This document shows positions 1 to 19,300 of a stretch of DNA of 64,000 nucleotides, one piece after another. The stretch spans positions 24,721,855-24,785,854 of the forward strand of contig OY365806.1 in NCBI GenBank assembly GCA_959347315.1, read 5' to 3'. The number at the start of each line of letters is the position of its first letter. Position 1 is the stretch's first letter. Origin of the DNA: Bimastos eiseni (Eukaryota; Annelida; Clitellata; Crassiclitellata; Lumbricidae). Both the position numbers and the translations under genes were made by a program. The notes below the pieces were generated by a model. It was not told the origin of the DNA and made no database searches. It saw only the letters and a program-made list of their open reading frames with translations.

Positions 1-93
1 ACTTTATATTCATTCCCATATTTTGTAACTGACTTGGATGGACATTCAGAGACATTAAATGAATATATATAATATATATTCCGAAAAGGAGGT

Positions 94-325
94 CTGCTGT
101 TGACGGTACTGGAGTGAAGGATGCCGGGGAAGACAACAAGAGGAAGGAAAGGATTAAACATGCTGAGTGATCTGGACAAATGGAGAACCTTAAGTGACTT
201 CAAAGAGGAAAGCGACTGACAGAGTGAGCTGGAGAGAAAAGAGGGGAGACAAGAATCGTCCATGTCAAAAACCTGCTCATCGGCAGAAGACTGAAGAAGA
301 AGAAGAAGATATTGTTGTCATGAAT
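94..325 (+). mobile_element. Probable non-LTR retrotransposon 3' end relic
   Basis: A conceptual reading with one frame change gives RGRKGLNMLSDLDKW followed by DRVSWREKRGDKNRP, the layout of the C-terminus of RT proteins of many animal LINEs (Arg-rich stretch, then D-R-x-x-W-R). It is followed by a short GAA repeat, a plausible 3' tail. No RT core is present. The call rests on motif resemblance only. Confidence 0.4.
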
Positions 326-684
326 AATTTCATTGAGTGTAATATTGTGTTTGTTAAGGCCTACCAGACATCGATTGTGAGGATTCCGATCGTACAAGCG
401 CTCAGTCGACCCCTTCTCCTCAGACACGCCAGTTCCAGGCAGTGTTGCCGGCCAGGTTGCAATCAGCCGCGTCAACAACCTCGACATATCACCCGTCTCT
501 GAGAAAGAAGAAGTGGCTGGACCGCTCCGGTCCACAGCCATCGGCAAGACAGAGCACTCTTGAGAAGGATTGGTTGCTGCAGTCAACAGACATCAATCAA
601 CATCGTCCTGTCTCTATGCTTACTGTTTCACCCTCAGACTCAAATGTCATTGCAAACAAGGTTGTTGGAACTCTCCTACAACAG

Positions 685-1003
685 GTCAGTGGGTGTTTCA
701 ACTCCTCTGTGGAATTGCTACAGGTGGAAGCGTATTGCAAATATTCTTCCGTATAGTATGGTACACGTGTTTGTAATGTTTAATTTTTATATATGTGTGT
801 TGTTATTATTATTGTTATTATTACCGGAATTTTGATTAGTGCCCCTTTGAGGTTGCCTACTATGAATAAGATCGATAAGCGCTTCTTACAATACTTGTTA
901 TTCAGAAGCGCTCTCAGTATGACAGGAAATGAGATAGTCTTAGACGATGGATCAGTGGGTGTCTCAACTCCTCTGCGGAATTGCTAGTATGTTACATGTG
1001 TTT
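685..1003 (+). repeat. Diverged direct duplication
   Basis: 685-785 and 948-1003 share GTCAGTGGGTGT, AACTCCTCTG, GGAATTGCTA and ACACGTGTTTGTAAT-like blocks with a deletion of about 35 bases in the second copy. Origin unknown. Confidence 0.55.
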
Positions 1004-1703
1004 GTAATATTACCCTCGTCATGGATGAAGGTGGAACCCCGACTGAAGGCTTGCTACAGATTGTGGGAGATAAATCACTGCACATAAACGGGCCCACAAG
1101 GGCGAAAGCACAGGGTTGGGTCATAGCAGTCCTTGCCCGAGAAACCAGGTATTGAGGGTCTAGAGCCTGACCAATACAGAGATTCGATAAACAATGTGTT
1201 GCTTGTATTTATCAGGATATATAGATATTGTGCTCATTGAGAACCTCTGTAGAGTTTCTTTTCATCACGCATTGAATTCTCTCATTGTCTGACTAAAGAC
1301 TTGTAGGCATGTCCGTATGGGTTGCAATGTCACTCGAAAGTGATGGAATATTAAGGAGTTATAACAAACTGAATCTTAATTTCAAAGCAGGCTCCTACAC
1401 TGTTAACCTGATCACAGTTTGTAACGAGAAGGGTTTAACTGAAAATTTCTTCGGCATAATTACTGATGTCATGGGTGACATATAATATAGAGATTTATGG
1501 AAATGCTGTGATGTTTGCACATGACAGCTATGTAGGACTTACTGGTATATATGTAGCAAGTCATGTATTCTAACATGCATTTGCAGGTGCATGGGACTCA
1601 GTAGTCAAATGACTGCTATAGTTGCTCAACAATCTGCGTGTTTGATGAGCAGTAGCGCTCGTTTCTCGATTAGGACTTTTGACGAATTTGATGTTTCTTT
1701 CAG

Positions 1704-7953
<6,250 letters not shown>

Positions 7954-8376
7954 CAGACCCTCACTACCATCACAGAGGTGTTCTCTCTCAGCTGATCCTG
8001 TGTGCAGCTTTACAGAATCTCTTCCTGCTCAGACTTATACTGCCACACAGAATGGAAAAGACTGAATGAATACAATTTATACTGGTACATACCAGAGTGT
8101 TAAATTCATTTCCAAAGCATTCGGCCTTGTATTTGCGAACGGCTTATTAAGCCATGACAGGGAATAACTAATGACTTCAACGCCCATGACATGAACTGCT
8201 GCCTCAAGCATTTTTCTCTTAACTGATATTTTTGATTCTCATGAATTTTGAAAGCAGTTTGTCATCTGGAAGCCTGTTGGCTTTGCCTTTGATCTCTGTC
8301 TTGACTTTGGTCATTGAATATAATTATATTTGCTTTATTAATTCAAACTGACCAAATATGCAGAAAAATTACCTGA

Positions 8377-8590
8377 CATAGTAGCAGGGCCGTACCGAGC
8401 TATAATTGCGCCCTGTGCCTAGCTAATTGTGCCCTGTGCGTAGCATCAATTTGGTGCCCCCTCATTTTGAAAATAGTGCATTTTATGGATTAATAAGTTA
8501 TTCCATCCTGAAATTTGCGCCCTTTCCACACTTGCGCCCAAGGCCATGGCCCCAAGCTGGCCCCTCCCTCAGTACGGCCCTGCATAGTAG
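8377..8590. mobile_element. 198-bp hAT-type MITE with 8-bp target duplication
   Basis: Element 8385-8582 begins CAGGGCCGTACCGAG and ends with the complement of CAGGGCCGTACTGAG (14/15 match). It is flanked by perfect 8-bp repeats CATAGTAG at 8377-8384 and 8583-8590. An 8-bp duplication with CAG-starting ends is typical of the hAT superfamily. No ORF; non-autonomous. Confidence 0.88.
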
Positions 8591-9566
8591 TAATGCTCAG
8601 ACGATAACAAATTTAACTGGAGTCGAATTTAACTGTATGGCGGCCATGCAGGTCCTCTATGACAGACTTCTGCTCGATGTTCTGCTCTGTCCTACCTCTC
8701 ATTTTACCAGTTGTCTGTAGGAAATGGAAGACTTATTCAACCTAATGAGTGTAGCATATATTTAACCTGCTTCCTACTTGAAGGCAGTGTGTTGCCATTC
8801 CCCTCTGACAGTGTAACCCAATAGCTGTATTAATACTGAAAATTCGATGAAATGTTGTTTGCCTAACAGTTAAGTTCGTATAAGGGACCAAAGGAGCATG
8901 TTGACTTGTGTATCACCCTCTTGGTCTAAGCATTGTTATACATATGTTAAATTTAAGTCAAGTATTAAAACTGGACAGAAATTTAAGCTTTTTTAACAAT
9001 CTCAGTTTTATGTATTTTTCTCTGCATTTTAAGTCTGATTTGAAAATAAGCTGTTGGTTTTATGTTATGAGATTGAAACAGCTGTTTTACACATTAATTG
9101 AATTTTTTTAATTTGTTTTGTTGTGTAATCACATGCATTAATTTTTAATTTCATTTGGCAATGTTGTAAAAAGATTGAAATTTATGATCTCAGATCGTGT
9201 GTTTTGTAGTATAACTTTTTGTGTCAATCAAAGTGGTTTTCTGCTTACTGACACTGACTACATTTGTTCAGGAAAGCTTCTGACAGATTGTCATTACTTC
9301 AAGCATGCAGAGGCAAAAGTTTTGCTTGTCTGGATCGTGTGAATTCGAGCACGTGTGATGATTGATGAGAATTATAGTGTGTGATGTGACACACTGATTG
9401 TTGTGTATAGTGATGTTTAGCTAACTTATCTATTGTGAAGTTTAATTGTCTTTTGTATTTTTATGATCTTTCGATATTCATTGTCCTTTGGTATTAGATG
9501 TTACCACAAGAGGTTAATTATTATCATGACAATGTCTCTTATTGCAGATGTATACATGGCTGTTGT

Positions 9567-9567
<1 letters not shown>

Positions 9568-9624
<57 letters not shown>

Positions 9625-9640
9625 TATATATATATGAATG
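9568..9640. repeat. (TA)n microsatellite
   Basis: About 70 bases of alternating TA with one AA interruption. Confidence 0.95.
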
Positions 9641-11704
9641 TATATTCAGATTTTCTTGATTGCTGTTCTTGATGTGATACAGTCCTATCAAAAATTTAAA
9701 ACTTTCAATTGCTGTTTTCTTTATTTTAAGTGAAGATGCAGCAGCTTCAATGAAAATTGGAGGAGGATTTGATTTCTTCTTTGATTAAGCTTTGAAAGGC
9801 CCAGTCATTATGGATACTCACATTTCAACCATTTTAAGTTTAACGGAATTGAAATTCTTTAAGACTTTGATGAAAGCAACATTAGATTCCCTGTCGCTTT
9901 TAGTAAGCTGTCGTCGTGGAAGTGTTAAGAAATTGACATGATGCACCTCACAATGGCTTCTGCAGAATGAAATTTGTTGTGTGTGTGGACTCTGGATGCT
10001 CATCCTATAGAGTGGAAAAATAGAGATAGCTAGCTGTCCATCATTGTTTTCGCTTTCTACTGGATGTTGATTTCTTTATTTTTTGCTTGCGTCGGTTGGT
10101 TTATGACGCAAATAGTTGTGACTGGGGAATCGGAATATATTGTTGTCTACTATCTTGTCATTGTAAAGCATTATGAGTCTAGATTTAACAAGAAACTTAG
10201 TCATCTGTGTGCATGTAATGTGATAAAGGTGAACAGAATTAGGTGAGAGATTTTCTGCAGCAGTGGTGGGTGGTTGTAAAAGTTACAAAATGGTGTGCAC
10301 GTTTTCTCTTTGGTGTCTTCTGTGTTGAAGGAATATTTTCCAAGTTCTTTTTCTCTGCGGCACAGACTTCTATCGATTGTTTTACTTTACCCTTTAGACA
10401 ATGTTCTACTGCTGCCATTTCTGATGAAAGTTATCTATCTGGTATGATCTGAGAATCATCGGTCACGAACAATTTTTTCCTACCTCTGGCTTATTTTATT
10501 GCGAATACCTATGAACGATACACTTCTCTGTCTTTATCGTTATTTGATTTCCTGGATAGATTTCTATAATACTCTGTCAGACTATCATATAATTCAAAAC
10601 AATTTTTTAAAGTAGCCTTTTACTTCCACTCACTGACAGCAGCAAGGTTATGTAAGAGAAATTGACATGCTTCTGGTTTGTTTAAGTGTGTCTAAAGTCA
10701 GTTGCCATGCACAGATTCACATCAGCATGTCTGTGTTAGCTGAATCCTGCTATGGGGAGATATATAAATATGCTTACATTAATTAAAGTTCACGGCTGGA
10801 ATATATTATCTGATGTAGATTGCTTTCAACACGAATTGATATCAATGACGAAATTATTGTTTGTAAATATTTGTTGTATTATATTACTAAATGAAATTGG
10901 TTGCATAGCATCATTATTTTACAAGGTGTTGTCCAGTTGGATGTAGATTATCAGAATGTAAGTGACGGATTGCTCTGGTTTGTCATAGCAGAGAATGTTG
11001 CTGTTAATCAATAATATTTACTGAGAGTACCTCAAGACATTCAATGCAATCTGAAGTGACTTGCCACATTTTGCATTTATTTATCGTTTTTCATATTTTA
11101 CTAAATTTAAGACTCACACTTCACAGTCGGAAGAATGATAGTATTTGGTGAACTGTATTAGAACTTTTTTTTAGCTCATACTGTCAACCTCCATGTTTTT
11201 GCTGCTTGGTGTTCAATGTTTTAATTGAAAGCCTACTACTGATCTTTTAGAAATTTAGAGAATTCTATTTAAATTATTGTTAATTGCTTCTGCATGATGA
11301 ACTATATATATTGGTCTGTGAATATTTCAATTTCTGCAAATCTGTAAATTACTATGGTTTTGACTGAATGTCTATAGACTACATTCTCGAGTATTTTGCT
11401 ACACGTTAGTGACTAAATTATTACAATAGGCAAGTTCTGGTGTCTAGTCAGTGTGAGTCTGTATATGCCTATATTTTCTAGTCGTAATCATAGAATATGA
11501 TGTGTGGTTGTTAATACAGAAGTTAAAGCAGTTTTCTTTTAATTGTCTGTTATATTACTGTGCAGTGATAAGTGTAATGTTTATCTATATTAATGGCTGT
11601 CATTAAACCTGCTATTAGAAATAGCATCAACCTCCTTTTCTCTCAACTCACTAAGTGTCTCCAATCACACCTCTCTGCCTCTTCTCTATCACCCTGCTGC
11701 TGAT

Positions 11705-12459
11705 CTGCACCCCGGTCCTCGGACGTTCGCTCACAGAACTTTCGCGCATACGGACGATCGCTCATAGTCTGACATGCTCATATGACACGAAAGGCAACAT
11801 ATTAAGAAATTAAATAACATGAAAGACTAGGTGTTTAAATTAGAAATCTACTTAGTTTTCGGCAGGGGCGTCCAGATAGGGGGTCCGGAGGTAAATGCCT
11901 CCAATTTCAGGTACGGGGATTATTTTTTTAGTCTTGGGGGGGATATCTTGACACCTGGATCCGGGGGGTTTGCCGTTCATAGTTTTCGGCAAATAAATAC
12001 ACAAAGATGTTGCCTCAACATAGAAACATTTGATGTGTCAAATTAATTACTAAGTTTTCCGGAATTAAACAAGCAAATAAACACCGAGAAAGTGACAAGT
12101 GACAATATCAGAATATGTTGCAAGACGGACATCAAAGTTGCGCGAGTTCACAAATTGATTTAAGGCTTGATTGATTAGGAATTTGTAGCACACCTTCTGT
12201 TTTTCGTTTGCTAATTGCTCGATCACTTAATATTTTGCAACATGTTTGGTAATCGTCAAATAAATGAATGTCCGTTGTTGCATTCAGCCGGTTTACGAAA
12301 CAGATGTGAGCGATTATCGATAGTCCGATGAGCGAGCGTTCTATTACTATGAGCTATCAGCCTATGAGCGATAATCCCTATGAACGATCGTCCGTATGAG
12401 CAAAAGTCCTATATATTAGCGATCGTCATGTAAGTGACAGTCCTACGACCCTGCACCCC
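11705..12459. mobile_element. 737-bp non-autonomous DNA transposon, 9-bp target duplication
   Basis: Element 11714-12450 has imperfect terminal inverted repeats: left end GGTCCTCGGACG, right end complement GGTCGTAGGACT. Further in, both arms carry CATACGGACGATCG and GCTCATAG-type repeats in opposite orientation. It is flanked by CTGCACCCC at 11705-11713 and 12451-12459. Long TIRs and a 9-bp duplication are Mutator-like features (family knowledge), but the superfamily is not proven. There is no transposase. Confidence 0.8.
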
Positions 12460-12519
12460 GTGCCTTCCTCTGCCAGTCTCTTCTCTATACTTTCTCCCTG
12501 TGTCTCCCTGTGTCTCTAC

Positions 12520-12600
12520 CTCTGTCTATCTGTCTGTCTGTCCGTCTGTCTGTCCGACCGTCTGTCTGTTTGTTTGTCTGTCTTTCTTTCTCGGCTTGTC
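12520..12600 (+). repeat. (TCTG/TCCG)n microsatellite
   Basis: Tetranucleotide array with C/T variation; it generates Cys/Ser-rich spurious ORFs on both strands. Confidence 0.9.
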
Positions 12601-12689
12601 TATTTCTATAACAAACTGGTGTATGCAGCAAGTCGGAACTTCTGTCTCTGTCTTGTTTATCTTTCCACTCCTTCCTCCAGCCACTCCTC

Positions 12690-13240
12690 GCAACCCCTTC
12701 CACTCTCTTGCAGTGTTCGTTAATGCCACCTTTTCATCTTTTACATTAGGCCTACACCTCTCACAAAATCATCTTTTTGTTGACCAACATTTTAATGCAG
12801 ACGTCACCCAACTGTGCACATCCTTCTCCCCATCTCTTAATTTCTCCTTTGCAAAACTAGGCCTATTTGATGTCTAACAACCTCCTCGAAATCTGCCTCA
12901 GCTCTTCCGAAACACTTAGGCCTATTTATTGTCCCTGCCCATCGGAATCAGATCAGGAAAGTTCCCGACCGTTCCATGCACCTGCCAATCAACTCTTCGT
13001 CTCTATCTTTCTCCTCCGACTCCCCTGTACGCAATTTTGGAATGACCTTTGTTCCGCGTCAATCCATCCTCTTGTTCATCGGATCACATCTCCAGCGTCT
13101 CGCGAACCTGCTTTATGAATAATGTGTAGGTCTATATTCGTGACAATTCGCCGCACTCAACCCATATTCGACTTGAAAAATACATCCACTGTGACTACCT
13201 TCCATGTCCACTTCAGGTTTGATTACTGTAGGCAGTAATT
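12690..13240 (+). mobile_element. Decayed LINE RT relic
   Basis: A reading gives HFNADVTQLCTSFSP, resembling the HLYADDTQLFLS catalytic box of the LINE at 43.2 kb, with further downstream similarity to the WN-L-P region. Multiple stops; the catalytic YADD has decayed. Confidence 0.4.
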
Positions 13241-13289
13241 CCTCTTTTCCTCAACCTTGAATCAACCAAAATTATGCGTCTGCAAGTCA

Positions 13290-13450
13290 CACAGAATTCT
13301 CTCGCGCGAGCTTGTTAAACCGGACTCGAACCTCCGCTGAGAATCAATCTCCAACAAACCCTCTGATACGATGCAGCGCTCGTGAATAAGCTAGTGCCCA
13401 GCTATTAGCTTCAGAGTATAGCGCATAGAAAGTTTCAGTTTATGATTATG
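13290..13450 (+). repeat. Dispersed repeat family R1, copy 1
   Basis: Shares CCGGACTCGAACCT, CAGCGCTCGTGAATAAGCT and TGCCCAGC blocks with 16560-16785 and 52925-53110. Confidence 0.6.
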
Positions 13451-14499
13451 ATCTGCTTTTGAACTAGGCCTACTGGTCCTGCGCATGCCAGATCAGGTTT
13501 GCAGACTGAACTTCCGGGCCCTTAGAAGTTAGGCAGAGCAGTCACAAGATCCGGTCCACTGAGCAGGACAGTCACGGACAATAAAGCAAAAGAGGAAGAG
13601 CGACTCTACACGTTTGAAATAAAATGCTTAACGGTAGATTCTTAGAATACCTGGGCAGCTAAGAAAACGAATGAATTGATGACTGACGACAGTGACGATG
13701 AAGAAAGGAATTTACTTGATTCGTTCAAAAAGAGGAGACTATCGTATTCGTAATCTCCAAATTTCTAAAGCGCCACTTGAAAGCTAAGCGCAGGGCACCA
13801 GCTTATTCACGAGCCCTGAAAAGTTGCCGGACCGATATGGGTATCTCAGCACCCGTCTCGGCGGGCAGCATGTGCCCGATTACCATGATCCTCAGTCGCA
13901 CTGCTCGATCATCTTCAACTCTTTTGATCATAAATTTATTCATCTGCGGCTCTTTTTTTAAAGTATCAATTAATGTAAGCCCTAATTTAGATACTGTCTT
14001 TATGTGAAAGATGATGGGGGTTTCTCGTCACTTTCACTCAATATTTCAGGCTTAAATGTGATCGTTTCTAAGTTTTAAAAATGATTTTAAAAATCTGCTT
14101 GTAAAGCATTTAAGTTTTAATTTTAAAATCACTTACTTATGTGGAGCTCAATATTAAGGACAATGCAGTAAATGATTTAACTGTAGCTCTATAATATAAT
14201 GGCTTTCAGTTCTCGTAGGGCACCTACTGCATATATAAGCCTAATATCGTTCCATCAAATGATCCTTCTCTATAACCCAGGACTTTTTAATTGTCTCTCT
14301 GATAAGATGATTAATGATCTCCCCACATCCCGATGGATTATCCTAGATTGTACTCAGTGTCATCTTTTTGCCGCAACACGAATGTTGCCTAATCAATTTG
14401 TCAATTGTAGTTTGACACGAGATCGGGGTCACCGCTAGATGGCTTAGTGATGTTGATAAAGAACTTGACATGGGCGTATTAATTTTATTAATTTGTTTT

Positions 14500-14745
14500 A
14501 TAAGGTTTATGGGTTCAAGCCCCGAAATAAATGAATTAGGCCTACTGCGCTTATAAAACTTATAGCCTAAGAATGTGAAGTCACTGCAGGGACCTTGAGC
14601 AAGTCCTTCGCGCACAAATGCTCTGCAGTAGGCCTACAACTGAATTGCGCCGTCGAGGAGTGTGTGTGCACTTCTGAGCAAAAAATGTTGGAAGAAGAGC
14701 GGTATCAAATTTCAGAATAAAATAAAATAAAATAAAATTTTAATT
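14500..14745 (+). mobile_element. tRNA-derived SINE relic
   Basis: A B-box-like GGGTTCAAGCCCC lies at 14511 on. A body with GGGACCTTGAGCAAGTCCTT and GCGCCGTCGAGGAG then matches the SINE at 41329-41572 (opposite strand). Ends in an AATAA-type tail (14717-14740). Confidence 0.65.
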
Positions 14746-15181
14746 AATGAACTTTATCTTCTTTATTGTTACAGGTAGACTACAGTTAGTTTTAGCTACA
14801 ATTATTGGATTTTTATTTTAGATACCTTTATTTTAGTTACTTGGCCTATTTAGTTACAGTGAGGCTAAGCGAAATTGCCTACAGACGCAGCAGCTGTGAA
14901 TTATAAGGACGGGTTATACATGTAAATGTAGATGCAGTTTACTTAGGCTTTAAGCCTTATAGAGTTTTGAAAAGCTTTGAAGAATTAATAAGCCTACATC
15001 TAACCTTGGTGCTACACATAAGCTACATGTATATCGCTCCTGAGTGTTGTCATGGCTATTCCAAAGTGATCTGCTCCTCTCCACAACTCCGAGAGAAATT
15101 GTCATTCAGGAATCGTAAGCTGTGAAGTTGTTAGTGGGACATTTTGATCTTTTATTTTAGTTACTTGGCTTGCTTAGTCTC

Positions 15182-15704
15182 GCGACGACGATTCACGAAG
15201 ACACCAGCTGATCTTTGGGCGCTCTCGAGAACTGCCATCATTCGACTTCGTATAAAAATTGTGCGCTTACTGGAGTTATAGGCCCTACACAGGATATTAT
15301 GCTCTCGTTTTCGTCACAAAATATATAAATCCAGGAGAGCATCAAGTTGCGCTCAACTCTTCTTATCGTCTAGCTAGGAATATATCGGAATCGCGAGAAG
15401 ACATTCGCGGCTTTGCTGAAGAGAGCAGATGGATTAGGAAAGAGCGCCGAGTCACAGGTGTTCCACCACTTAACTGGTGTTAGCAGTTACTGTAGTCATC
15501 AGCCACATAGCTTACGGCTTAGACCAATAGCAGTTGCCCATTTGGCTGACTGACAGAGCGACTCCTTTTGCCGACGCTGATGCATACGTGCGCCTGCGTC
15601 CCTTGAGTAGTCTCCAAATGTGCCGACGGCTAAAGATATTTTGTGCAACGGCCAACGCAACACAGGCGCCCTCTGGCGACGACGATTCACGAAAGCACCA
15701 GCTG
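15182..15704 (+). repeat. 30-bp direct repeat pair upstream of ephrin
   Basis: GCGACGACGATTCACGAA followed by (A/G)(A/G)CACCAGCTGA occurs near 15182-15211 and 15675-15704, in the kilobase preceding the ephrin start codon. Confidence 0.7.
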
Positions 15705-16190
15705 ACGATTTGGACTGGCACTCGACAGCGACAGCAGGACTACTTAGCTTCCGCCCGTTCGTCTATCCGTCCGTCCATCCGTCGCAAAGGATACGCTGCG
15801 CAGTAAGCCGTGTATATGCATGCGCTCAATACCTCAGGACATAGCAGGACGTTTTTGCTACTTTTTTGCAACAGTTCGTGATCAAACTAATAACGGACTA
15901 CATTGATTGAATTAAGTTGTAATTTTGAACTAAAACGGTGAACCATAATCTTGGCAGCTCTATCGAATTTCGATACTTCTTCTTTCATGTCTTCGTTGTT
16001 TGTTCCGGCACTCAACGCTTTTCGGTTAATATGGCGAAGACGAAAGGAAGTGAAGCAGATGATGAGTTCTAAGAAATGCTTCTGATGGAAAAAGACGTTG
16101 GCAATCTGTGTGTCGTATATTAATCGAAGGATACATCGCTGCTTCGTGTGTAGGTCTATACCATTCAGTCGGACATTTGATTGATTTGTC

Positions 16191-16378
16191 ATGAAGTCAA
16201 CGACGAATGACAGCGTCGTCGTCGTCAAACCTACGTCAACAGCGCAGCTCGAAGGAGTGGAACTGAAGACAAGTGCCATCGTCATCGCTCTTGGCATCGT
16301 CTTCAGCTGCAGCATCTTCATCACTCCCGTTCAATGCATCACTCTGTCTCCGGCTTACTGGAATCTATCCAACCCTAT
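16191..16378 (+). CDS. Efn: Ephrin exon 1 (signal peptide, YWN motif)
   Basis: Starts ATG 16191; donor GTATGT at 16379. Encodes the signal peptide and the YWNLSNP box, which includes an N-L-S glycosylation sequon. Splitting just after this box matches vertebrate ephrin gene structure. Confidence 0.92.
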
Positions 16379-19300
16379 GTATGTATTCATTGTAGACCTA
16401 CATTGACTGCACGTTGAATAGAATTAAGACAAGTATTCACATATGCAGCTAAACAAATATTCACATTTGGCTTATGATTGTATCGTATAAATCATAGGTC
16501 GCACAAGCTGCAATGGTATAAAAGCTGCAAATTGCAAATGGGCTTCAAGAAATCTTAAACCGATTCATTCTGGTCATCCTCCAATTCTCGACCTAAACGA
16601 CACCTTCCTTAACAGCTACTCTGCCCCTTCTTACCCTCTGGAAACCGGACTCGGACTTTCATCTGGTTAACCCTCGGTCTACCCTTCGGACGACTTCCAT
16701 GACTTGACGCAGCGCTCGTGAAAGCTGGTGCCCTTCACGTGGCGCTCCAGAACTTTGAAGAATACGATTACGATTGAAGCGATCCACTTTATGGGTCTTT
16801 ATAGTCACCGTAATTTAGTAAGGGTGTTGTTGAGGTTAGATCAAATGTGATGCATGGAGATCACTGCAATGCCGTTCAGTTGCTCCTCTAGATATCAACA
16901 CAAAGTATTCCCTGCTCCCAACTTAAAACAAGTGCTCCGAAGCATCCTTTACCTCCAGTTTGCCATAGTTTGTCGCAATTAACTTCTTTGATGTCTGCTG
17001 CTAAACGCATGTTGTCACTTTTGTCCAAGATCTGCCATAGTCTGGCCAACTATGTCAGTGAGCTATAGGAGTCACACAAGATCAAGACTCAAGAACGTAT
17101 ACCTTGGCGCCTCACATTCACCATCTCTACCTCGATCACTACTACCAGGTGCACCAGCAAATCCACACCATCTCCCGATCGCTTACTACCGATGATACTG
17201 CTACCTTTGTTCACTCCTGTATCACGACTCGATTTGACTACTGCAGCTACTCTACGCTGTCCTCCCGGTCGAACAGTTTGGACCGAGTTAAGCGTTCTGC
17301 TGCCCGCCTCAGATGACGTATATCTACAGCTGGTCACGTGTTTGATTGCACGCTAGACGTGTTCCACTGGCTCCCATCCGATAGAGATTCCCGTTTCGGA
17401 TCGCTGTTTTGCTTATACGGTACTTGCTGTTCATTGTCCCAGATTATTTGCCCGAGCTCTGCTGCCCTACATCGAGTACCAAATGTTGGAGCTACCTCCG
17501 CTACGTGGGACGGGGTTGCTCCTTGTCCCATGCAGTCTACATGGCAGCATCGCACCTTCTCGGTGGTCGACTCGGTCACTCTGTATCGAACAGAGATCCA
17601 TTGGGCTGTCAGAATGCGTTACTTGATCTACTGTACAGTCATCATGATCATCATCATGATCATCATGATCATCATCATGATCATCATGATCATCATCATG
17701 ATCACAATGATCATGATCCTCATCATCCTTATCACCATCGTCGTCATCGTCGTCGTCGTCGTCGTCGTCATCATCGTCATCGTCATCGTCATCGTCATCT
17801 CCGTCATCGTCATTGTCATCGTCATCGTCATCGTCATCGTCATCATCATCATCATCATCATCATCATCACTATCATTATCAAAGGATGGAGCTCGAACGT
17901 TACAAACTGCATATCATGTGACGTCGTAGTGAGTAGTTTCGTGCACGAATTATCTGTTCGTTAATGTATCAATTCGTTTTGGCGGACGTTGGAGCAGATA
18001 ATGCATGGTGAATACAGACGACTGGCATCTGCAGAGAACTTTGAGAGAAATCTTGCTTTCATTAATCGTTGTGATATAGTCACAGATAAATGTTTAACCC
18101 TGTCATTACTTTGTCGCTTTCTTCATAAGAACCATCGCGAATACGTCTCGTATTCGACCATCTTCTCTTCATCATAATTTATACCTATGAGAATTGATTA
18201 TTACGACCGTCGATGTAGGCATTTTAATAGCATTGCCACATTGCAATGCCGAAACACTATACTTTCTCATTACAGTTATCATTATAAGTTTAACGATAAG
18301 ATTCTGGTTAAGAGCTTTTTCGTGTGACAAATGACGCCTCTAATGTCCAGAATTAAGACGCATCGTACTTTAATCAGTCATGGTAGGACATAAGACAAGA
18401 CGTCGTTATTTCATGGCAATGCATTTACAGTAAAAGATGGATAACTAGCTATTGGTCTAACTCTAAATTTAGCCAAATTTATGTAATCTAATATATGCCA
18501 TTCACAGAATAAAATACCGCTACTAATAGACCGTTTACAGTAGACAAAAGGCAAATAGTCGTAAAATATAGGCGAACTGCCTTTATTGGAGAGATATTAG
18601 TCATATTATAGGCGTGATCTGAATAAGTGTCATTTAATAAGCACAAAATCCTCGTAATATATGAAGAATAAGAGGCAAAATTCCCTTAAAATAAATCGAA
18701 AAATGGTCATAGGCATAAAGGAAAACCAATCGCTCATATAAGTTAATGTCGAAATTTTGCTTGTAAGGTAATGGTAACCAATCATACTCTTCACATAATA
18801 TGGAGACAAGTTTGACAGAGTCCGTGGTATGGGCAGCTCCTGCTCTGTGTGCAGTGTGTATTATAGGCCTACTGCAGTGCAGGCGTTTGACTTTCATGTA
18901 TCTTACGCTGCAAGCTGCAACTAAGGCCGTCACGAAACAGCTGCGTCTTTCTGATTATTTAAATGACCTATTAATAGCGTATTTTAAGACAGTGATGACC
19001 AACGGCATTAATAGACAGCCACTATGTAGATTGAATTGGGACGTGGTTGTTGTGTAGTGGTATGTTTCGTGCTTATGTAACCGGAAGGTCGCAGGGTCGA
19101 ATCAATCTCAAGTCTCTGCGTTGCGATTCTGGACAAGTTGCTCAACCATGATAGTTGTTAGCGACGAAAGCAGCGGAGCGTCACGTGACGCATCTCATCC
19201 CCGGATGACATAGAAGTAAAAACACCTGCGTTCGGACAGAGAACTCATCATCATCTTGTTGATTAACTCTATGTTATATCCCAACTCGTGTCACACTAAA

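Larger units (their letters stand above)
1..1703 (+). other. Upstream intron of ARHGAP39, mostly unrecognised
   Basis: No conserved exon seen. It holds a probable LINE 3' relic near 94-320 and a diverged duplication (685-785 and 948-1003). I recognise nothing in 1010-1703. Confidence 0.5.
7954..11704 (+). other. ARHGAP39 3' UTR and downstream intergenic DNA
   Basis: AT-rich, no coding signal. It contains a 198-bp hAT-type element (8385-8582) and a long TA tract (9568-9634). The poly(A) site could not be fixed. Confidence 0.6.
12451..16190. other. Intergenic region upstream of ephrin, repeat-rich
   Basis: Contains a TCTG-type microsatellite, a LINE relic (12690-13240), a dispersed repeat copy (13290-13450), a SINE relic (14500-14745), and direct repeats at 15182 and 15676. 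Unassigned stretches at 13460-14490 and 14750-15170 show nothing recognisable. The ephrin promoter must lie near its 3' end; CGTATAAAAATT at 15249 is a possible TATA-like site but is unsupported. Confidence 0.55.

Noticed and set aside
12434..12877. 147-codon Cys/Ser-rich ORF
   Set aside because: Runs through a TCTG microsatellite and then a decayed LINE; no start context or family.
17338..17964. 208-codon ORF with long Ile/Val runs
   Set aside because: A LINE relic read in a shifted frame joined to an ATC microsatellite.
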